A DNA stretch of 34,187 nt from Pseudomonadota bacterium. Its GTDB lineage: Bacteria > Bdellovibrionota_B > Oligoflexia > Oligoflexales > JAPPIL01. Location of the stretch: NCBI GenBank assembly GCA_028877195.1, contig JAPPIL010000235.1:1-34187 (forward strand), written 5' to 3'. Positions 1 through 8,019 of the stretch are shown here, one piece after another. The notes under the pieces are model-generated. The model saw nothing but the letters and a program-made list of their open reading frames with translations, was not told the origin of the DNA and ran no database searches. The first letter of the stretch is position 1; each line of letters opens with the position of its first letter. The position numbers and the translations under genes are program-made.

Positions 1-51
1 ATACGCTTATCACAGTGCTTTCATGGATAAATTGAGTTATGCAACAAAGCC
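1..51. mobile_element. Terminus of an IS element (IS5/IS903-like end)
   Basis: Positions 37-51 are the reverse complement of GGCTTTGTTGCATAA, and the same 15 bases occur in the opposite orientation at 34132-34146. This end resembles the terminal inverted repeats of IS903-group IS5-family elements; the family assignment is from memory of such ends. The element body would lie to the left, outside the window, so no transposase can be read. The bases just inside the repeat differ from those at the right-hand copy, as expected if the two window ends show opposite ends of the same kind of element. Confidence 0.65.
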
Positions 52-59
52 GGTGGTGC

Positions 60-79
60 CCCCCGAAAAAGTGGACACA
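60..79. repeat. Possible second IS-end remnant
   Basis: The stretch ending in GAAAAAGTGGACA reads on the minus strand as TGTCCACTTTTTCGGGG. A terminal TGTCCAC followed by a T-run and CGGGG looks like the tip of another IS family. It lies only 8 bp beyond the end of the first element, so the first IS may have inserted into or next to an older one. No partner repeat is visible, and the family is not identified. Confidence 0.25.
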
Positions 80-355
80 TAATGATGGGCATCTCTGGAG
101 GCGTAACTGTCAAGGCAATCAGGGGTGTCAATTATTCAAAATATGCAGCGGAGGTAGTTTAGTAGACCTCCCAGATCAAAGCATCTGCAACGCTGGTGGG
201 AACTATTCTATGTATAATACGACTGTAACGCACACTACTAAACCCGTCCCTCACCCCTTCTGTAGCGTTGGAGATACTAGGCCTGGCGGTGGTGGGGCAA
301 ACCCATGTGAGAGGTAGTAGTAGTGTGGCGATGAAGCAGAAACAGCACAACTAAT
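80..355 (+). pseudogene. Possible decayed ORF, unidentified
   Basis: One plus-strand frame starts with ATG ATG at about 81-86. It reads through about 270 bp of protein-like sequence, ending at a TAA near 350 after the peptide VAMKQKQHN, but is broken by an in-frame TAG near 161 and a TAA near 220. A different frame is open from 39 to 317 but has a low-complexity, Cys/Pro/Gly-rich translation. I recognise no family in either. It may be a degraded gene next to the IS debris, or non-coding sequence. Confidence 0.2.
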
Positions 356-513
356 AATCAAACGCATCTGCGAAGAATATGAGGCGCTACACCAGAGCTA
401 GGCTTTAACACCTTCATTGATAAGCGCATGCCGTATCAATGAGATTGTCGGGACTTAAGCTGGGCACAACATTGCCGATGAGTAATGTAGGATGAGTTAA
501 TGAAGGGGTAAAG
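356..513. other. Intergenic stretch before the small ORF
   Basis: No convincing gene, RNA or terminator is visible. The last bases (AAGGGG ending about 5 bp before 514) form a good ribosome binding site for the ORF that follows. Confidence 0.4.
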
Positions 514-819
514 ATGATTGAGGCACTAATAGGTGGAGTTGTAGGTTTTTTGATGGGGTTCAAGACACCCGTCTGGTTGATAGGATTATCGTCTGTAGGT
601 TGCTGGGCGCTAGGGTTCTTTAAGGGCGCACAGGCTAAAGATGAGACCAAGAAAGCTGCCACTCAACTAGGTAATGCTATGTGGTCTTCAAGTACCGCAG
701 TATTCCGAACAAAACCAGTCAAGGAAACAGGCAGGGCTTTTCTAAATATCCTAAACAGTCTTGCTGGTGGAATCAGATCAACGCGGGGCAGAATGGGCAG
801 ATTTCTGTTGAAGCGGTGA
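514..819 (+). CDS. Small hypothetical membrane protein
   Basis: A 101-residue ORF preceded by a good Shine-Dalgarno (AAGGGG, about 5 bp from the ATG). The N-terminal 37 residues are strongly hydrophobic and Gly-rich, giving one or two membrane segments. A soluble Lys/Ala-rich middle and an Arg-rich C-terminus (RSTRGRMGRFLLKR) follow. No catalytic motif or known family is recognised. It lies between IS debris and the 3' end of the gyrA/HEPN-MNT operon, transcribed towards that operon. A basic-tailed small membrane protein could be a phage- or plasmid-derived accessory product, but this is only a guess. The ribosome site and hydrophobic pattern favour a real gene. Confidence 0.5.
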   Translation: MIEALIGGVVGFLMGFKTPVWLIGLSSVGCWALGFFKGAQAKDETKKAATQLGNAMWSSSTAVFRTKPVKETGRAFLNILNSLAGGIRSTRGRMGRFLLKR

Positions 820-829
820 GTAGTAGGTG

Positions 830-848
830 GCAGCCCCTCCTGGGCTTT
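830..848. terminator. Weak hairpin between convergent genes
   Basis: AGCCC and GGGCT form a 5-bp GC stem around a 5-base loop (832-846), between the plus-strand small ORF and the minus-strand MNT gene. It is followed by only two T residues, so it is a poor intrinsic terminator. Confidence 0.25.
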
Positions 849-907
849 AGCTAGACAACGGTATACTGGTGGCTCAGTAAATTAGACGCAGTTAGCTCTG
901 CTCGTGG

Positions 908-1213
908 CTAGCACTCGTAAAAAACCCTGCCAACAGCATCGATATGCTCAATAAGCTTGGGATTATCAATATCGTGTAAAATCGACAGGTCAATCGTATA
1001 CGGCAACAGCAATTCATCCAAAGCTGCGTCGATCTGATGATGCACGCGCAAAGTTAAGTCCTTGCCACCAACAAGAGTTAAGTCGATGTCCGAGCCTGTG
1101 CGATGAGCATCAACCGCACGCGACCCATAAATAATTGCTTTTCTCACCTGTGGGTAATTAGCAAGGATACCGTTAATTTTGGCAATAGTTGCAGCAGTCA
1201 AGCCATATTTCAC
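908..1213 (-). CDS. mntA: MNT-domain nucleotidyltransferase antitoxin (HI0073/MntA type)
   Basis: A minimal nucleotidyltransferase of 101 residues. It carries the exact family motif GSX10DXD: Gly30-Ser31, then Asp42 and Asp44, which bind the metal and the alpha phosphate. In characterised HEPN/MNT systems MntA is the antitoxin and transfers AMP groups from ATP to a tyrosine in the HEPN toxin. Here it follows the HEPN gene. The start is a GTG whose last base region overlaps the HEPN stop (TAGTG), indicating translational coupling. No better ATG exists in frame. It is the last gene of a minus-strand run that begins with dnaA/dnaN/gyrB/gyrA. Family assignment is firm; the antitoxin role is by analogy. 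Confidence 0.85.
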   Translation of the reverse strand: MKYGLTAATIAKINGILANYPQVRKAIIYGSRAVDAHRTGSDIDLTLVGGKDLTLRVHHQIDAALDELLLPYTIDLSILHDIDNPKLIEHIDAVGRVFYEC

Positions 1214-1638
1214 TAGCTCTGCTCTTGCTGCAACTGTGTAAGCTTGATTTGTAATGCTTGAAATTCAGCACAGTAAGTATCAAGTATCGCATTAACTATT
1301 TGTTTGGCAGTATCCTCATTGTAGGTATGAGATGTCATATTACGACTGCGAATCATATCCATCCAAACCTCGCCAGTTTGAATCAGGTCTACCTTAAACG
1401 CCGCACGTGTCGTATCTCTTGACCCGTAAAGCCCCTCTAACACCCCCTGTGCACGAAGATAATCCCGCAACGTGTTCCAAGCCAGCTCATGTGTATACTC
1501 AAACCCCTGTATCAAACCCTGTGCTTCAAGATTTGACAACTCACGCTCCTTCGCCAGTTCAACTGCCGCCTGCAATTGCCCCAATGCTTTGCTAAAGCTA
1601 TTCGCCCTCTGTACCCAGCGCTCTGTTTGATGTTGCAT
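1213..1638 (-). CDS. hepT: HEPN-domain toxin (HI0074-type nucleotidyltransferase substrate-binding protein)
   Basis: A 141-residue all-helical protein of the HI0074 family. It contains the HEPN RNase motif RX4HXY as Arg99-(NMTS)-His104-Thr-Tyr106. In studied HEPN/MNT pairs the Arg and His are needed for RNA cleavage, and the Tyr is the residue AMPylated by MntA. All of these residues are intact here, so the pair may be active. The chosen start is the ATG at 1638 because family members begin close to this point. An in-frame TTG at 1665 would overlap the gyrA stop codon (TTGA) and add nine residues. The gene sits directly downstream of gyrA on the same strand with no room for a separate promoter, an unusual place for a toxin. 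Confidence 0.85.
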   Translation of the reverse strand: MQHQTERWVQRANSFSKALGQLQAAVELAKERELSNLEAQGLIQGFEYTHELAWNTLRDYLRAQGVLEGLYGSRDTTRAAFKVDLIQTGEVWMDMIRSRNMTSHTYNEDTAKQIVNAILDTYCAEFQALQIKLTQLQQEQS

Positions 1639-1661
1639 AATTGGAAAACCAATCGCCTTGC

Positions 1662-4085
1662 TCAATCATCACCATTAACAACAGGCACACGACTAAACCC
1701 AACGATCTTTTCACTATTGTCAATTTTCATAATTCGCACCCCTTGCGCAACCCGACCGATAATGCCAACATCGCCAACGTTAAAACGAGTAATCACCCCT
1801 GAAGAAGTGATGATCATCATGTCATCGCTATCACCCACCAGCGCTACACCAACCACAAAGCCATTACGCTTCGTAACTTTGATTGTGAAGATACCGCTAC
1901 CTGCCCGTTCTTGGGCGCGATACTCTTTCAATGGCGTGCGCTTGCCAAAACCATTCTCGCAGATAGAAAAAATTGTTCCAGTACCACGCACGATTTCCAT
2001 ACCAATAACCTGATCGCTCACACCCAGTCGCATACCGATAACCCCTTGCGTGTTGCGATGCGTAACACTGATCTTGCTTTGATCAAAACGAATCGACTTA
2101 CCCAACCGCGAAGCAATCAAAATATGCTCACCCTCCTCAACACGCGCACAGCGCACCAACGCATCACCTGCTGCTAACTTCAAACCAATTATGCCATTGG
2201 CACGCACCCGACTATACGACGACATCTTGGTTTTCTTAACGATGCCCCGCTCCGTGCACGAGACGATAAAAGCATCGTCGCTAAACTCCTGCACCGCCAG
2301 CACCGACACGATACTCTCGCCCGCCCGTAAACCGATAAGGTTAGCAAAATGCCTGCCCTTGGAGCGCAATACCCCCTCTGGTAAATCATAGACCCTTAAA
2401 CTATAAACCCTACCTGTATTGCTAAAACATAGGAGATAGCAGTGGTTGGTGGTGCGAAACATCTCCTTAACGACATCCTCTTCCTTGATTAGCATGCCAC
2501 GCTTGCCCTTGCCACCACGCCGCTGCGCCTGCACCTGCACCAGCGGTGTGCGTTTCACATAACCGCTAATCGTAACAGTAACCACGACCTCTTCATCCGC
2601 AACCAAATTCTCAATCGTAATCTCCGACGCAGATGCCTGCACTTCGGTGCGTCGCTCATCACCAAACTTTTCCCGCAAAGTCTCTAATTCATCCTTGATG
2701 ATTTGAACTAGTCGCTGCGGTTGCGCAAGAATATCCTCATAGTCCTTGATTTTCTTCTGCGTCTCATCGTATTCAGCGATAATTTTATCCCGCTCCAACC
2801 CAGTCAACCGCGCCAAACGCATATCAAGAATTGCCTTTGCCTGCGTCTCACTCAACTTGAACTTTGCAATCAACCCAACCTGCGCCGCTTGAAAATCCCG
2901 CGCCTTCTTTACCAACTCAACTACTGCGTCGATATTCTCCGTTGCAATCTTCAACCCCTCAAGGAGATGAAGCTTCTCCCTCGCTCGCCGCAACAGGAAA
3001 CGAGTCCGCCGTGTTACCACTTCCTGACGATGCCGATAAAATTCCAGCAACATCTGCCGTAAACTCAACTGTTGCGGCACACCATCCACTAATGCCACCA
3101 TGTTTACGCCAAAGCTGCTCTGCAATGGGGTCATCTTATACAAGTTGTTAAGAACAACATCAGGCAACTCACCCCGTTTCAACTCGATAACCACCCGTAT
3201 CTCATCTTTCGCCGATTCATCACGCAAATCAGCGATGCTGTCGAGTTTTTTGTCTCGCACTAAATCAGCTATCTTCTCAAGTAATTTAGCCTTGTTGACT
3301 TGAAAAGGAATCTCGCTAATCACAATTTGACTGCGCTGCTTGAGCTCTTCGATTTCCGCTCGCCCACGCACCGTGATAGCCCCCTTGCCCACATCATAAG
3401 CCTTATACAGACCATCTGATCGATACAGGATACCACGCGTCGGGAAATCAGGCGCATGCACATGCTGCATCAAATCACTAGTGCTGATATGCGGGTCATC
3501 GATAACCGCATACAGACCGTTGATAATTTCAGCGATGTTATGCGGTGGAATGTTCGTCGCCATACCAACAGCAATACCAGACGTGCCGTTAACCAACAAC
3601 TGCGGCAAACGCGCTGGCAACACCACTGGCTCCTGTTCCTTGTCATCATAATTGGGAATAAAGTCTACCGTCTCACGTTCAATATCTTCCAATAGCATGG
3701 CCGTGATACGCTGCATGCGACATTCGGTGTAACGCATCGCCGCAGGTGGGTCGCCATCGATTGAACCGAAGTTACCCTGCCCTTCAACAATTGGATAACG
3801 CAACGAAAAGTCTTGTGCCATCCGCACCAATGCATCATAGACCGCACTATCACCATGCGGATGAAACCTACCGATAACATCACCTACGACCCGCGCCGAC
3901 TTCAGGTAAGGACGCTCGTGAAAGTTTTTAAGCTGATACATCGCATACAGAATGCGGCGATGCACAGGCTTAAGACCATCGCGCACATCTGGCAAAGCTC
4001 GCGACACGATGACACTCATCGCATAGTCTAAAAAAGAACTGCGCATCTCCTGCTCGATGTGCACTCGATAAATGGATTCATCCAT
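1662..4085 (-). CDS. gyrA: DNA gyrase subunit A
   Basis: 807 residues, near-complete similarity to GyrA throughout. Gyrase introduces negative supercoils; subunit A cleaves and rejoins DNA through an active-site tyrosine, here Tyr119 in the AAMRYTE motif. The quinolone-resistance region reads GDVIGRFHPHGDSAVYDAL, with Ser80 and Asp84 (E. coli Ser83 and Asp87) as in sensitive strains. The GyrA box that drives DNA wrapping, QRRGGKG, is present in the C-terminal pinwheel domain, which marks it as gyrase rather than topoisomerase IV ParC. The gene starts 16 bp after gyrB, and its stop abuts the HEPN toxin gene. There is no long acidic C-terminal tail. Confidence 0.98.
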   Translation of the reverse strand: MDESIYRVHIEQEMRSSFLDYAMSVIVSRALPDVRDGLKPVHRRILYAMYQLKNFHERPYLKSARVVGDVIGRFHPHGDSAVYDALVRMAQDFSLRYPIVEGQGNFGSIDGDPPAAMRYTECRMQRITAMLLEDIERETVDFIPNYDDKEQEPVVLPARLPQLLVNGTSGIAVGMATNIPPHNIAEIINGLYAVIDDPHISTSDLMQHVHAPDFPTRGILYRSDGLYKAYDVGKGAITVRGRAEIEELKQRSQIVISEIPFQVNKAKLLEKIADLVRDKKLDSIADLRDESAKDEIRVVIELKRGELPDVVLNNLYKMTPLQSSFGVNMVALVDGVPQQLSLRQMLLEFYRHRQEVVTRRTRFLLRRAREKLHLLEGLKIATENIDAVVELVKKARDFQAAQVGLIAKFKLSETQAKAILDMRLARLTGLERDKIIAEYDETQKKIKDYEDILAQPQRLVQIIKDELETLREKFGDERRTEVQASASEITIENLVADEEVVVTVTISGYVKRTPLVQVQAQRRGGKGKRGMLIKEEDVVKEMFRTTNHCYLLCFSNTGRVYSLRVYDLPEGVLRSKGRHFANLIGLRAGESIVSVLAVQEFSDDAFIVSCTERGIVKKTKMSSYSRVRANGIIGLKLAAGDALVRCARVEEGEHILIASRLGKSIRFDQSKISVTHRNTQGVIGMRLGVSDQVIGMEIVRGTGTIFSICENGFGKRTPLKEYRAQERAGSGIFTIKVTKRNGFVVGVALVGDSDDMMIITSSGVITRFNVGDVGIIGRVAQGVRIMKIDNSEKIVGFSRVPVVNGDD

Positions 4086-4101
4086 GCGTCAACACCCGCT
4101 A

Positions 4102-6558
4102 CTAAATATCAAGATTTTTAACCTGCAGAGCATTGCGAGATATAAACTCCCGCCGCGGCTCAACATCACTGCCCATCAAAACACTAAACACATTGTCCGC
4201 TTCAATCGCATTCTCAATACTCACCTGCAACAGAGTGCGACCATCCCCCGTCATCGTCGTCTCTTCCAACTGTTCAGGGTTCATCTCACCCAAACCTTTG
4301 TAGCGCTGCAACTGCGCACCCTTGCGCCCAGTCCGAAGAATATAGGCACGCAAGTCTTTTGCAGTTCGTAGACTCTTTGCTGCACCAGCGTTTGCGCCGC
4401 TATCCGCACCAGCGGTCTTACTCGCACTTTTGCTGTAGCAATGGTATGGCGGCAATGCGAGTTGTAAAATCTGCTTCCGCAACCGTCGCAACGTTATCAC
4501 CTCTGGGGAATTGAAGAAGGTGGCATCGACACTAAACTGTTTCGGTATCCCACCAACACGGGTATCAAACCGCAACTCATACCTGCCCTCATCCTCAAGA
4601 TAACCGACCTCAACCCGAATGTCCGTCGCAGCAAACTTCGCCTCGATGTCTGCACATATCTGCTCACGCTGTGCCGCGTCCGCAAGGGCTGCAACCCCAT
4701 CCTCAATCGCAAGCAAATGCTCAACGATCTCTGGCTCACGCCTGCGTCCCGACGCTTCCAGCAGATCCTCATAGCGCTCCTGTAATTTGATCAATTCATG
4801 CATCTGTTCAGAGGAAATTTCATCCCCGCCGTCCGCACATACCCGCAATTCCCCCATACCCGCGGTCGCAAGGAAACGCGACAATGACTGCTCATCTTTG
4901 AGATACTCCACGGTCTTGCCACGCTTATACTTGTAGAGCGGCGGTTGGGCGATATACAGATAACCGCGCTCGATGATTTCAACCATATTGCGATAGAAGA
5001 AAGTCAAAATCAAAGCCCGAATATGCGAGCCATCGACATCAGCATCAGTCATCAAAATAATCTTGTGATACCGTATTTTGCTAACATCAAACTCATCCTT
5101 ACCGATGCCCGTGCCCAAAGCCTTGATCAATAGCTTTATCTCGGTCGATGACAGCATCTGGTCAAAACGAGCCTTCTCAACATTCAGTATCTTACCCCGT
5201 AAAGGCAGCACTGCTTGATACTTGCGGTTGCGTGCCTGCTTCGCCGAACCACCCGCAGAATCTCCCTCCACCAGAAACAATTCACAACGAGCTGGGTCTC
5301 GCTCTTGACAGTCGGCCATCTTGCCAGGCAAGCCAGCAAAATCGAGTGCCCCCTTGCGCCGCGTTAACTCCCGCGCTTTACGGGCTGCAACCCTTGCTCT
5401 CGCCGCCTCGACTATCTTCTGAAGAACCTTCTTCAACACATCAGGAGTCTCCTCAAAATAAGCCTGCAAATCACGATGCACCTGTTGCTCGATCCATGAC
5501 TTGACTTCAGGATTACCAAGCTTGGTCTTGGTCTGACCTTGAAATTCAGGGTCTTTCACCCGCACCGCAACGACTGCGATCAAACCCTCACGAATATCAT
5601 CGCCCGTTACTTGATCGCCGAAACCTTTCAGCAACGCTGATTTTTGCTCGATCAACTTTGCAATTGCACTATTGATTACCCGCGTTACCGCCGCCTTAAA
5701 GCCAGTCAAGTGCGTGCCGCCCTCAATCGTCGGGATATTGTTTACATACGAGCAGATATTTTCTTTGTAGGAATTCGTCCAATTAAGCGCACAATCGATC
5801 ACCGCAACGGTCTGCCCCTGTTCCTGCACTTCTCGATACAAGTAAACAGGAGTTGAATGCAAACTCACCCGCCCCGCGCTCAAATACTCGCAGTATGACT
5901 TTATCCCCCCCTCATAACAGAACGACACCTCTGAACCATCGGCAAGGTTATGAAAGTCGATGCGCAGCCCCTTATTGAGATAAGCCAACTCACGGAAGCG
6001 CCGCGCCAAAACACCAAAGCTAATCTCAGCCCCAACCGCAAAAATTTCTGGATCAGGATGAAACTTAAAATACGTCCCTCGCTTGTCGCTAGCACCGATA
6101 ACCTGCACACCATCCTGCGGCACACCCCGCCGATACTCTTGACGATAAGCCTTGCCTGCACGATAAACCTCCACCTCACACGTGGTGGATAAGGCATTAA
6201 CCACCGATGCCCCCACGCCATGCAAACCGCCAGAGAAGGCAAAAGCCTTATCGTCAAACTTACCGCCCGCATGCAAAGTCGTCATCACCAGCTCAAGAGC
6301 TGATTTTTTCTTGTCCTTATGCACATCAACGGGGATACCTCGCCCATTATCAAGCACCGAGACGCTGCCATCTGGGTGTAACTGCACGCTGATACGGTCG
6401 CAATGCCCACCCATCGCTTCATCGACGGAATTATCGACGACCTCGTAAACAAGGTGATGCATACCATCAGCCGAAGTCGAGCCGATATACATCCCAGGTC
6501 GCTTCCTGACCGCCTCTAACCCCTCTAATACCTTTATTTCACTAGCACCGTAATCCAT
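4102..6558 (-). CDS. gyrB: DNA gyrase subunit B
   Basis: 818 residues. The N-terminal GHKL ATPase is marked by the typical start (KVLEGLEAVRKRPGMYIGST) and the DNGRGIPVD motif. The TOPRIM domain has EGDSAGGSAKQARNR and TDADVDGSHIRAL, which coordinate magnesium. A long insertion in the C-terminal half, between the TOPRIM motifs and the final QRYKGLGEMNPEQL segment, matches the Gram-negative form of GyrB and explains the length. Its start codon overlaps the dnaN stop by one base (TGATG), so recF, which often lies between dnaN and gyrB, is absent. It forms the A2B2 gyrase with the product of the adjacent gyrA. Confidence 0.98.
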   Translation of the reverse strand: MDYGASEIKVLEGLEAVRKRPGMYIGSTSADGMHHLVYEVVDNSVDEAMGGHCDRISVQLHPDGSVSVLDNGRGIPVDVHKDKKKSALELVMTTLHAGGKFDDKAFAFSGGLHGVGASVVNALSTTCEVEVYRAGKAYRQEYRRGVPQDGVQVIGASDKRGTYFKFHPDPEIFAVGAEISFGVLARRFRELAYLNKGLRIDFHNLADGSEVSFCYEGGIKSYCEYLSAGRVSLHSTPVYLYREVQEQGQTVAVIDCALNWTNSYKENICSYVNNIPTIEGGTHLTGFKAAVTRVINSAIAKLIEQKSALLKGFGDQVTGDDIREGLIAVVAVRVKDPEFQGQTKTKLGNPEVKSWIEQQVHRDLQAYFEETPDVLKKVLQKIVEAARARVAARKARELTRRKGALDFAGLPGKMADCQERDPARCELFLVEGDSAGGSAKQARNRKYQAVLPLRGKILNVEKARFDQMLSSTEIKLLIKALGTGIGKDEFDVSKIRYHKIILMTDADVDGSHIRALILTFFYRNMVEIIERGYLYIAQPPLYKYKRGKTVEYLKDEQSLSRFLATAGMGELRVCADGGDEISSEQMHELIKLQERYEDLLEASGRRREPEIVEHLLAIEDGVAALADAAQREQICADIEAKFAATDIRVEVGYLEDEGRYELRFDTRVGGIPKQFSVDATFFNSPEVITLRRLRKQILQLALPPYHCYSKSASKTAGADSGANAGAAKSLRTAKDLRAYILRTGRKGAQLQRYKGLGEMNPEQLEETTMTGDGRTLLQVSIENAIEADNVFSVLMGSDVEPRREFISRNALQVKNLDI

Positions 6559-7691
6559 CAGGTTCGCTCCCTAATCGGCTGCACCACATGCCGCGACCGA
6601 CACGAAGGCAGCTCTGTTTCTGGCATAATGACGAGCGGATATTCATCGTTAACAAAGTAGATCAAGATGTTATCGTAAGCAATCGTCGCCAAAATACTGT
6701 TGATGAATCTGCCATTCACATCGATAGCCGCGGTAGCAGCGGTCGTATGTTTGGCAACCGCAAATGATTCCCGACACTCTGAACTGCTACTCTTGCCAGC
6801 TTGCAAGGTTAGTTTACCCGCAGAAAACTCTAATCGCACCCCTCGCATCTTTCGATTGGTCGCCAGCAACACTCGTTTCAACGCCATCTGAAAATCGCTG
6901 CGCACAACGATACAAGACTGCATATCGCCTATGTCATGCAATGCCGAGTCATACGACGGGAAATCAATCGCCGACACCCGAATGTAGACCCGCCGACCCT
7001 CGCTTGCGACCGCTAACACTCGCCCCTGCTGCAACACATACAAGGAGATGTTCTCCTCCGCACATTCCCGACAAGCGCGCTGCAACTCCAGCAATGCCCG
7101 CCGCCCAACACAGATTTGTTGAGGAAAGGCTGCGATCGCGGCACTCCCCTGCAAATCACAATATGACAAGGTGTAGCCATCGCTAGCGACCAGTCTTAGA
7201 GTCTTCTCATCCAGCTTGTGAAAACAACCAGTCGTTGCATATGGGCGTGTAGATTCTTGCTGCACCGTCGCTACAACTTGACTGAGCATGTAGTCGAATT
7301 CAACTACACTGAAACTCAAACAATCGCCATCGTGCAAAGGCGCTGGCTCAACCCAAGTCTGCTCGATACAGGGCAACTTAAAGTAGAAGTGCTGCGACTG
7401 CATCGATGTCAGCACTAGGGTTCTACCATCATCACAAGCAAATCCGACATCACCCTCTGGCAGTTCACGCACAACATTTGCGAACAGCGCAGCTGGCACA
7501 CAGCATCTCCCTTGCTCGATGACCTCACAGTCAATACTGCTACATGTCGTTAACAACCAGTCTTCGGCCTGCACTCGCAACCCTCGACTATCAGCATTGA
7601 TAGCGACATTAGCATGGTCTTTATCGCCAAAGCTCACCTGCATCCGACTGGTGATAGAATAAAGGTCTTGTTTGGTTACACGCACCTGCAT
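6558..7691 (-). CDS. dnaN: DNA polymerase III sliding clamp (beta subunit)
   Basis: 377 residues, about the usual length. The beta clamp is a head-to-tail dimer encircling DNA and tethering polymerase III and repair proteins. The pattern of three repeated clamp folds is recognisable: LRLVASDGYTLSYCDL in the middle domain and a C-terminal YPLVIMPE segment equivalent to the usual YVIMPMR end. Here that end continues about 19 residues beyond the normal terminus (to PIRERT), a small C-terminal extension that could affect the partner-binding cleft. It lies between the candidate origin region and gyrB, with which it overlaps by one base. The start is an ATG. Confidence 0.95.
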   Translation of the reverse strand: MQVRVTKQDLYSITSRMQVSFGDKDHANVAINADSRGLRVQAEDWLLTTCSSIDCEVIEQGRCCVPAALFANVVRELPEGDVGFACDDGRTLVLTSMQSQHFYFKLPCIEQTWVEPAPLHDGDCLSFSVVEFDYMLSQVVATVQQESTRPYATTGCFHKLDEKTLRLVASDGYTLSYCDLQGSAAIAAFPQQICVGRRALLELQRACRECAEENISLYVLQQGRVLAVASEGRRVYIRVSAIDFPSYDSALHDIGDMQSCIVVRSDFQMALKRVLLATNRKMRGVRLEFSAGKLTLQAGKSSSSECRESFAVAKHTTAATAAIDVNGRFINSILATIAYDNILIYFVNDEYPLVIMPETELPSCRSRHVVQPIRERT

Positions 7692-7711
7692 TGTGCTACC
7701 ACTCCTCTACG

Positions 7712-7738
7712 TATTAAGTATTTATTATTATTATTAAA
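7712..7738. promoter_or_regulatory. AT-rich duplex-unwinding candidate with TAA triplets
   Basis: 26 of 27 bases are A or T. The minus strand reads as five consecutive TAA triplets, similar to DnaA-trio repeats that load DnaA on single-stranded DNA. It could also contain the dnaN promoter. Confidence 0.55.
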
Positions 7739-7819
7739 CGTAGTCGTAGTATGTGATGTGGAAAGCATGAGTAACTTGCTGTCGCCCTTTATTATAAAGA
7801 CATATAGGCGGTTCATGCT

Positions 7820-7828
7820 TGTGGATAA
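7820..7828 (-). promoter_or_regulatory. Perfect DnaA box
   Basis: The plus strand reads TGTGGATAA, which is TTATCCACA on the minus strand, the exact high-affinity DnaA box. Confidence 0.8.
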
Positions 7829-7947
7829 CTCGGTGAATTCTTTAGTGGAGAATTGCGCAAAAACAAGATGCTTAGCGGTCAAAAAGAAAGATTTCCGCAG
7901 GTATTGCAGAGGTATCACACATGGTTTTGCAGGGAGTCTACACATAG

Positions 7948-7998
7948 TTTTACACATGAGGGTTTTACACATGAGGGTTTTGCACATAGTTTTACACA
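7948..7998 (+). repeat. Array of four direct DnaA-box-like repeats
   Basis: TTTTACACA at 7948-7956, 7963-7971 and 7990-7998 and TTTTGCACA at 7978-7986 all match the relaxed DnaA box TTWTNCACA in one orientation, with start-to-start spacings of 15, 15 and 12 bp. A weaker GTCTACACA precedes at 7936-7944. The 15-bp unit is TTTTACACATGAGGG. The regular spacing and position beside dnaA suggest cooperative DnaA binding. Confidence 0.65.
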
Positions 7999-8019
7999 TG
8001 AGGTTGGGCACGATACATG

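Larger units (their letters stand above)
7692..8019. other. oriC: Candidate chromosomal replication origin (oriC) between dnaA and dnaN
   Basis: A 328-bp gap with no gene separates dnaA from dnaN. It holds one perfect DnaA box on the minus strand (TTATCCACA, 7820-7828) and a near box (CTTTCCACA, 7757-7765). A direct array of four boxes matching TTWTNCACA starts at 7948, 7963, 7978 and 7990. A 27-bp segment at 7712-7738 is all A/T except one G. On the minus strand that segment contains consecutive TAA triplets, resembling DnaA-trio elements, lying beyond the perfect box as in basal unwinding systems. Leading-strand gene polarity also diverges near here (minus to the left, plus atp genes to the right), and parS sites lie 3.5 kb away. 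All this fits an origin; activity is inferred. Confidence 0.8.

Noticed and set aside
7948..7998. Direct repeats as a CRISPR array
   Set aside because: Units are 15/15/12 bp with no spacers, and they match DnaA boxes.
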